DNA from: Adenophora triphylla var. japonica
Taxonomy: Eukaryota > Streptophyta > Magnoliopsida > Asterales > Campanulaceae
Length of the DNA stretch: 64,000 bases
Assembly: GCA_022495995.1 (NCBI GenBank)
Contig: JAFEMH010002605.1
Coordinates: 248,001-312,000, forward strand
Direction of reading: 5' to 3'
The notes beneath the pieces were generated by a model. The model was not told where the DNA came from. It saw nothing but the letters and a program-made list of their open reading frames with translations, and searched no databases. Position numbers and translations under genes: made by a program. How positions within the stretch are numbered: position 1 is the first letter of the stretch; every line of letters starts with the position of its first letter. Below are positions 56,527 through 64,000 of this stretch, one piece after another.

Positions 56527-57281
56527 TGATGATGCCAAAAACGTCGAATCAGCTCAAATTCAGTGGTTCGGATATATCCTGTATGCTTGAATAGCCTTAA
56601 AAAGATGAACAAACAAATAAACTAAGTTGGGGCTTCACCGGCGAAGGCGCTCCGGCGTGAGAGTAAATATCTGTATTTATGAGAGCAAATCAATTGACAA
56701 TAGTTAATAGCCAAAAGATGCGTTACCCGCAAATTGTGATTTATGACTTGTATTTATAGGTGTATGAGATAGTATCCTGCCTTATATAGCAAGTTAGGAG
56801 AGATAAAGAGTTAAATTCTAATAAGATCCTAATTCCAAGATGTCATTGTTGGATTAGGATTATAATTGTCCTCTATACGTATGTTGAGGAGGCGTGCTAC
56901 TCGTCATAGTCGTTGTTTTGCTTGTTGGTCGACATAGCTCATATGTCAGGCTAGGCTGGGGAGGTTGCCAAAGGTAGGAAGCCCACTCCCTTTGTCATCT
57001 TGTGCGACATTGATGGGATTTCACATGGTAGGTAGACGTAGTCATGGTCGATTTAGACTTATGCCTTGGTCGACATATCGATAGTCGTCCTAGTTATAAC
57101 ACTATTTTCCTATGTCTATGTCGACATTGTGTCTTACGACGAGGAGAGAATACGAGTATAGGTAAGAAAGCCTATTTCATATGTCGTATTTAGGACTTGT
57201 CTATATTTCTTATTAGGCTCAATCCATTAAACTTTACCCGTTTTATAGCCACTGTTTATATTGGATTTATACCGTTTATCA
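56527..57281 (-). repeat. Gypsy B 5' LTR
   Basis: 755 bases; minus-strand ends TGATAAACGGTATAAATCC and GGCATCATCA match gypsy A. TATAAATA at 56758-56751 (minus) is its TATA box. The middle of the LTR (about 56900-57150) diverges strongly from gypsy A, so the two are different subfamilies or old copies. Confidence 0.8.
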
Positions 57282-58529
<1,248 letters not shown>

Positions 58530-58964
58530 TGTTGTTATTTGATTAATTATTTTATTTATTTATTTATATTATGATAGGGGTAATTTAGTAACATTTTTAG
58601 GGTTTTATTATTTATTAGAATTTTCATAATTTTTCTTAGTAGTATAAATAATAGGCTTGGATTTTTGTAATAAGAAGACTTTTATAAATATAATTTTTCT
58701 TAGTAGTATACTAATAGGCTTGGGTTCCCACTGCGTCAATTTAATTTGTGTCCCTTCCCATATCCCTCTTTACTAATCTTAATTTAATTAATGAATAGAA
58801 GGTAGGTAATGATTAGTGGGGAGGGGGAGAAGATTAGAAGGTAATCTCTTGAACTAAGGAAAGCATGCAGCTGCAGGGGGGACAAAATGTCGGTATAATA
58901 ATGCCATTGTAAGTTGCAATTTTAAAATAAGGTTAACTATTTGCTTAGGACAGAGTTTGTAACA
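58530..58964. other. AT-rich spacer with duplicated segment
   Basis: 58571-58690 repeats the left flank of the microsatellite (GGTAATTTAGTAACAT against GATAATTTGGTAACAT). 58691-58730 repeats part of it again (ATTTTTCTTAGTAGTATA, TAATAGGCTTGG). No gene seen. Confidence 0.65.
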
Positions 58965-60304
58965 TGTTGAAAAAATTTATTATATAACAATAGATAAGAC
59001 TTTCTTGAATTTAATGACATGATAAATAAATAATAAATCATAAAGTAATTAACGGGGCAGGAAATAAAGATAAACTAGAATGCATAAATTAAAGCAAATC
59101 GAATAATTAAAGAAGTCGAGTCTTGTGTTGGACACAATTTCCGCAAGAAGATATTGCCCCGCACTGGTGCTTACGGATTAGCGACAATCTTCTCTCAAGA
59201 TGAAACGACTTTACAGTCGTTAATAGAAGCACTCCAAATTAACGACTTCGGCGAACAAAAACTCGTGTTTGACACTTCCAGACTTTGAAGAAACTTATAC
59301 AACGAGATGCTCTATCTTCTAACAGATGATGTTAAGAATTCCGTTGAATTCTGTGATTGAATCCATAATTCAGTTAAATATCTAACCGAGTTCATTAACT
59401 CAGTAAAATATGTGAATCTGTGCTTCTTGTGTGAAGAGAGAAGTGATTGTGAATGAATTGAGTGAGTTTGACAATCTGGTGGGGGGTTATATATATAGCA
59501 TATGAAGAGTTGTGGTACCTCTTGGGAATAATCACAATTGGCACCTGGTGAATTTCAGCCGTTGAATCTGATCTTGATGGAGGGTGTAGATCAGCTGGGT
59601 CGGCCCAACAGCCTTGACCCGCCTATTTGAAAAGGCATGGGTCACGCCCCACCTTTTCAAGAACCATCACAACCCAACCTGCTTCCAATCCGGATCCGCC
59701 GGCCCAATCCAAACCGCCCCAAGTCCATGAACTAAATGGACCGAACCAGCCTCACCGAGCCATGGACCGCCACCTGCATTGGACCAAGCCAACTTTTGTC
59801 AAAAGTTTAAGGCTCCTTAGCTCCTAGCGACGATGCGGTCGTGCGAAGTGTGCGCCTCAAAGCGCCCATTGCGACCTTCGCGGGCTTCGCGCGCTTCGCG
59901 GGTGTGGTCCAAATTGAGCTAGTACAAAACTGGCACAATTGGGCTACTCCTTGCATGGTTGGCCCAATGGTCCACCTAGGTTGGCCCAAGGAGATCAACT
60001 TGTTGACTACTCCTTTGGATGGATCCACTTATAAAATATCATTACTTTACATCTTTAAGCAATGTGAGATAACTATTCCATATCCCATAAACTCTTCATA
60101 TACCCATTTCATTTTGCATACTTTGGTCATTAATTTCTCATTCACCACTAATTGGTTTTGAGAAAATAAATATATCAAATTTATCTACTCCAAATGTAGA
60201 TTATTAATATGCAATCAATTTCCATTTCCCTTAAATGGATCCCAATGGAATTCTTGGTCAAAAGTCGATCAAAACCTCACTTTTACAAAACCAAAATTCC
60301 AACA
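58965..60304 (-). repeat. Element F 3' LTR, ~1340 bp
   Basis: Right end CCAACA next to a CCCCC-containing PPT, left end TGTTGAAAA; on the minus strand TGTTGGAATTTTGG to TTTTCAACA. A TATATATA stretch lies at about 59489-59496. 59825-59905 is an unusually GC- and CpG-rich patch (CTTCGCGGGCTTCGCGCGCT) in otherwise AT-rich DNA. The reading frames 59627-60161 are not supported as genes. Confidence 0.72.
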
Positions 60305-60316
60305 ATCCCCCACATG
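60305..60316 (-). other. Polypurine tract of element F
   Basis: On the minus strand CATGTGGGGGAT directly precedes the LTR start TGTTGG, the usual copia arrangement. Confidence 0.75.
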
Positions 60317-61539
60317 AATGAAAAATTAATGCATGAATGCAGACTCGTCTGGAAGTTTCGGCGAACTATTATTGTATCGAGATAGGTAGCTTATGGCCTT
60401 GAACCTTCTCTAGTGAAATACTATCGGATATACTAGCCATTTGGTAGCGAGACGCTTTGAACCAGTGACTGTATAGTGTATACCAAGACAATAGTACTCA
60501 CACAATAACAGCTCTAGCACGTTTTGTTCTCACGTTTTATCCATTTCGGCCCTGGACCGTTCTTGATTTATAAATGTTTCCATTTAGAAGCGGCCTTATT
60601 ACTTCTCACTTATATAGGTGATCTCCCATAAAGAGTATCCTGCTATACTCTGCCACTTAGGTATATGAATCATTAAAAGCTTTAAGCTTACCCTCACCAC
60701 ACGTCATCAGGTGTTTTAGCACTTAGATGGTTTCTGAGAATGAGTTATAATGAGTTCTAAGCGCACATACTAGAATTTCCATAATTTGGTTATCTCATTG
60801 AACCAAGGGCATGGGATCTCCAATTCTCAAGGTTGAGTGTCCACTATGGATTTGTTTGTTTGTGTGGGTTTTGAACCTCATTCCCCTTGCCAAACAATTT
60901 GATCTCCTATTCATACCTTTTGGTATACGGATCCATTTTTGACTTCACATGGCCAGTTGTGACAGTCCCATTTGAGATCAATTATCTTATGGTAATATGC
61001 CAATGACCATTGTGTCTTGACTTACCACGATGTTCTACACCTTTTTCTATTTCTCATTGTCGTCACAATGTCTTAGGTCATGTAGACATAATCTTTTTTC
61101 ACAAAGGAATATCTTCCAAGACCATTCAACTTTTATCTTTATCTAATGTTACCGACTCAGATTCCTTACTGAATCGAGTTGTTCATGTTTGTCTTGGAAG
61201 TTTGACACGGCTGCTCCATTTATTGTGAACACATTTTCACCTTGGAGTTTATTTGTGTCTAATATCCAATCAGTATATCCTTTTCATACTATTTGAATAT
61301 CTCATTTATTGTAATCTGTAATCACAAGAATATCTTTAAGTCCTCCAAGTACTTTGACTATACTTAGTGATTTATTACAATTTTTAATTAGACTTTTAGT
61401 CTCTCTAGAATGGTCAATCCTTTCGAGTGATCAAATTCTTCTATCGATCAGTTTCTTCGAGTGGTTATCATCTCTGTACCGGTCCGACTTCCCAAGTATT
61501 CAGTATCTCTAAGTGGTTTGACCTCCTTAAAGCCTACTT

Positions 61540-61920
61540 CTCAGGAATCTACCTTACAGAGATTACCTCTCAAGATTCTACCATATAGATTCCATCTCTC
61601 AAGAATCTATCTGTTACTTCTCAAGAATTTAGCTTCTCGAGAGTCTATCTTGGAGAATTTATCTAACTCTTATGATTCTACCATTAAAGAGTCTATTACT
61701 TTAAGAATCTTTTCTCTTCAGATTCTATATCTCAAGAGTCTCACTTTCGAGATCAATAATCTGCCTTTTTAGATTAAAATCTGTCTCAATAGAGTTTATT
61801 TCTCAAGATCATTTTCCTTTTATAAATCTATCTTTTGAAATTCTAACTCCCTTGACTACACTTCTTGAAAGTCTTATCTTTCAAGAGTTTTTCGTCTATA
61901 GATTCATCTTTCAAATATTT
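61540..61920. repeat. Degenerate TCTCAAGAATCTA tandem repeat
   Basis: Roughly 15-20 irregular units of 18-25 bp built on TCTCAAGAWTCTA; many units contain AGATTC or GAATCT. The plus-strand frame 61461-61772 is the repeat and not a gene. Confidence 0.7.
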
Positions 61921-62245
61921 TCTTTTAAGGACCAATTTGCAATTCAACGGTTCGCATTATGGAAGAAGATCAACCAACTTCCAAATGTATGATGAACTAT
62001 TCATTTAAATGTTAACAACATTATTTAACAGTTTTCGTTTAATTTTCTACCATAGAAAATTAGGACCAAAAGACTAGCTTCTTTTGTTCACAAACTGTGT
62101 CTTAGTTCATCTTACTATTAAGATAAATCTTTTACAGTTTTATAAGTTCTCTTCTTAATCTTATATTATTTCCTTTTTACTTCAAGGAAATATGATTTCA
62201 AGGAATACTAAATTCCTTGTCTTTGGCTTAAGTACTTTTACTTTA

Positions 62246-62322
62246 GCTCGTACCCCCACACTTGAGGTGTATCCTCACAATTGAGGTGCATCCCCACACT
62301 TGAGGTGTACCCCCACACTTAA
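62246..62322. repeat. CCCCACACTTGAGGTGTA repeat, ~4 units
   Basis: Four ~20-23-bp units of CCCCACACTTGAGGTGTA. Each contains the imperfect palindrome CACTTGAGGTG. Confidence 0.85.
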
Positions 62323-62339
62323 AGTATTTATAAAACGTC

Positions 62340-62945
62340 TTACGATTATGCCATAATTCTTGGGTATCTCATTAAAAATGATAGTACAACTTCTCTCACA
62401 AATTCGGTTAAGCCAGAGCTTATTGCATTTATCATCTCTTTAGGGGTATGATTCTTGCGTTTAGCTCCTGCATTAGACTGAGTTGAATATGTTGCGATCG
62501 TTTGATGAATACTGCCGGAAACCTCACAAATATTCTCAAACGGCGCCACATATTCCCCTCCTTCTAGCGCTTCGAATCTTCTTTATATTAAGTTGATTCG
62601 TCAAATTCATCCTTATAAGTTTGGAAAGCCTTCAAGGCTTCATCCTTCCTTATCAAGAGATATTTATAGCAATGTCTTATGCAACCATTTATAAAGTAAT
62701 TAAATACTTTTTTCCACCTCGAGTTTGCACTAACTTTAGATCACAATTATTTGTGTGAGCTAACTCAAGATGTGTCGTGTTTCTTATTACTGAAGAAAAT
62801 GATGACTTAGTCATTTTATCTTCCACGTAAATTTTACACTTGTCAGTTGAATCGAATTTATTCATAAGAATCAATTATTGACTCACTAATGTCTTAATTG
62901 TGTTGAAATTCACGTAACTTAATTTATCATGCCATAAATTAGAAC
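62340..62945 (-). pseudogene. Element F integrase, broken
   Basis: Minus-strand pieces in order: LWHDKLSYVNFNTIKTL (about 62940-62890), CKIYVEDKMTKSSF and LELAHTNNCDLKLVQTRGGK (62840-62700), LIRKDEALKAFQTYKDEFD (about 62655-62595), VSGSIHQTIATYSTQSN and KRKNHTPKEMINA (62520-62420). These are the zinc-binding, catalytic-core and GAERKN-type motifs of copia integrase. Frameshifts and stops separate them. The frame ends near 62346 without reaching RT. Confidence 0.85.
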
Positions 62946-63059
62946 CTTCCAAAAGGTAAACATAAGAAACACCGCTCTTCTTTGCCTCTAGGTAAGGTAC
63001 CTTTTACCGAGAAATCAATTTTTCTTGGTTAATACAATTTTATCTGACTCAAACACTTG

Positions 63060-63400
63060 TCTAAATCCAACTTTGCTCAACATTGATCTGAAAACTAGGT
63101 TATTGCAAATGTCTGGGACATGCAACACATTTACGAGAGTCAGTTTGAAGTCATCTTCAGCACGACCCTTCCAAGTCCCACGACGTTAGAAGTAGTAGAG
63201 TTTCTCATTTACACATTTCTTCCATTGAAAGGAGTGTATGATGAGAAGCTCTCTTTATCAGCATATATATGGTGGGTAGTTTCAGCTCCAGTGTCTATCC
63301 ACCATTCTCATGGGTTGACCTTCAACTTGCTAAGTTGGCTTCAAACCCCATTAATTCTCAATCAAGCCTATTCAACCTTTCGTTGATGTTGGCTTTGATT
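63060..63400 (-). pseudogene. Element F protease, broken
   Basis: Minus strand: EWWIDTGAETTHHIYADKES at about 63310-63250 has the copia protease active site DTGA. MTSN and CVACPRH-type fragments lead to PDICNNLVFRSMLSKVGFRQ (63115-63050), the usual segment between protease and integrase. Stops occur within it. Confidence 0.8.
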
Positions 63401-64000
63401 AATGTTGTCCATTTTCCCTCTTGGAATACGACAAACTTTTTGATACGTGATTGGTCTTACCATATCTTGTAACAAATCTTGGAGTTGGTTCCTTGAACCT
63501 TATAGTCCGTTCCAAAGTGTTCTACAACTCTTTGGTTGTCCCCATGAGACAGTGCTCTTTGAACGGGCATCATTTGGTCCACTCAGTATGTACGTCCTAC
63601 ATATGAGATTTTTCATGATTCCATTCTTCTGCGGCTATCTGTCTTTGCGGATTGGCTATGTGTCTTTTTGGATCTGGATCATCATCATCCTCCTTTTCGG
63701 TTATCTTTGGCAAATCTGGATCATCATCCTCTTTCTCTTCGATTTATTTGCCTTGGAGAATTTGGATCATCATCCTCTTTCTCTTCGGTTATATGCATAG
63801 GCGAATCTTGGTTATTCGATTATAAGTCCGCTCCATGTTGTCAACAATTCTTTGAATCACTTCCGGGATTATTGTTGACCTTCTCGATATCTTCTAGTTA
63901 TCCTTCCTTGGAAACCGTCATTTTTCTCGTTAAGTCTCTAACGATAATGTCCTTCGGTTGTCCATCATCATTGGCTCATATTTGTCATAAAAATAAGAAA
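63401..64000 (-). pseudogene. Probable element F gag/linker, degraded
   Basis: The minus strand has an acidic EEDDDPDLP-type repeat (63780-63660), where copia gag polyproteins carry acidic linkers, but no clear zinc knuckle. The plus-strand ORFs (63120-63800) are not credible genes. It continues past the window end. Confidence 0.45.

Larger units (their letters stand above)
52240..57281 (-). mobile_element. Gypsy B: second copy of the gypsy A family, truncated
   Basis: Minus-strand order: LTR (57281-56527), PBS, gag (56451 to about 54530), protease, RT (53404-52769), start of RNase H, then an abrupt end at 52240 in the RYFNxEKIAYAL segment. It shares the LTR ends, leader and protein sequence of gypsy A but is oriented opposite. 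Second RNase H, integrase and 3' LTR are missing; E begins at the break. Confidence 0.87.
60317..62339 (-). other. Element F 3' internal region, non-coding
   Basis: About 2 kb between PPT and integrase with no RT or RNase H motif on either strand. It holds the two repeat tracts listed separately (61540-61920, 62246-62322); the rest is AT-rich without any gene I can support. Confidence 0.5.
58965..64000 (-). mobile_element. Element F: Ty1/copia element, right part outside window
   Basis: Minus-strand copia: protease and integrase relics at 63400-62340, PPT at about 60316-60305 and 3' LTR 60304-58965. The 5' LTR and gag start lie beyond 64000. No reverse transcriptase or RNase H motif was found between integrase and PPT, so the element carries a large internal loss or replacement. 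Confidence 0.75.

Noticed and set aside
59627..60161. Plus-strand ORFs in the F LTR
   Set aside because: No domain, and position inside the LTR explains the sequence.
63120..63800. Three plus-strand ORFs near the right edge
   Set aside because: Copia protease motif and degraded polyprotein lie on the opposite strand; these are shadow frames.

Overview
This window is nuclear DNA from a flowering plant, probably a eudicot, in a repeat-rich heterochromatic region. Everything recognisable is a plant mobile element: a Helitron helicase relic, Stowaway-type MITEs, Tat-lineage Ty3/gypsy elements, a Sirevirus-type Ty1/copia element, another copia element and a hAT-like fragment. I find no host single-copy gene, tRNA or rRNA. 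The species cannot be told from the sequence.

Layout. 1-845: minus-strand Helitron PIF1-like helicase relic with an internal tandem duplication. 895-1465: two Stowaway-like MITEs. 1809-~22090: plus-strand Tat-type gypsy element ('gypsy A'; LTR, gag, protease, RT, two RNase H domains, then truncated). Its gag is split by a 14.8 kb Sirevirus-like copia element (3318-18085) with ~98% identical LTRs, target duplication CCTCG, Met-tRNA PBS, gag-pol remnants and a long env-position reading frame (11964-16262). ~22091-44445: element 'D', a plus-strand plant mobile domain (PMD) gene behind an LTR. That LTR is itself interrupted by element 'C' (22997-38882, minus strand; target duplication ACGGA; LTRs ~94-95% identical).

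Element C is the most interesting object. It is a complete LTR-to-LTR unit with a tRNA-Arg-like PBS, gag, a retropepsin and a G-patch-like segment. It has no reverse transcriptase or integrase. In antisense orientation it carries a multi-exon PMD gene preceded by several kilobases of minisatellite arrays. D and a third element 'E' (~44690-52239) repeat this plan of LTR, arrays and spliced PMD gene; E also has a DUF7745/Ogre-ORF1-like gene. 52240-57281: a second gypsy element of the gypsy A family on the minus strand ('gypsy B'), truncated at its RNase H end where it meets E. 57282-58964: AT-rich DNA with a ~490 bp TTA/TTG microsatellite. 58965-64000: minus-strand copia element 'F' with 3' LTR, PPT, and integrase and protease relics but no visible reverse transcriptase.

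Relative order of events: gypsy A and B and element D are the oldest and most decayed layers. C inserted into the LTR of D. The Sirevirus inserted into gypsy A gag most recently, judging by LTR divergence counted by eye. Nearly all coding frames carry stops or frameshifts. The longest clean ones are Sirevirus RT (8574-10400), its env-position ORFs, the C gag (33630-34976) and the gypsy B RT (52769-53404).
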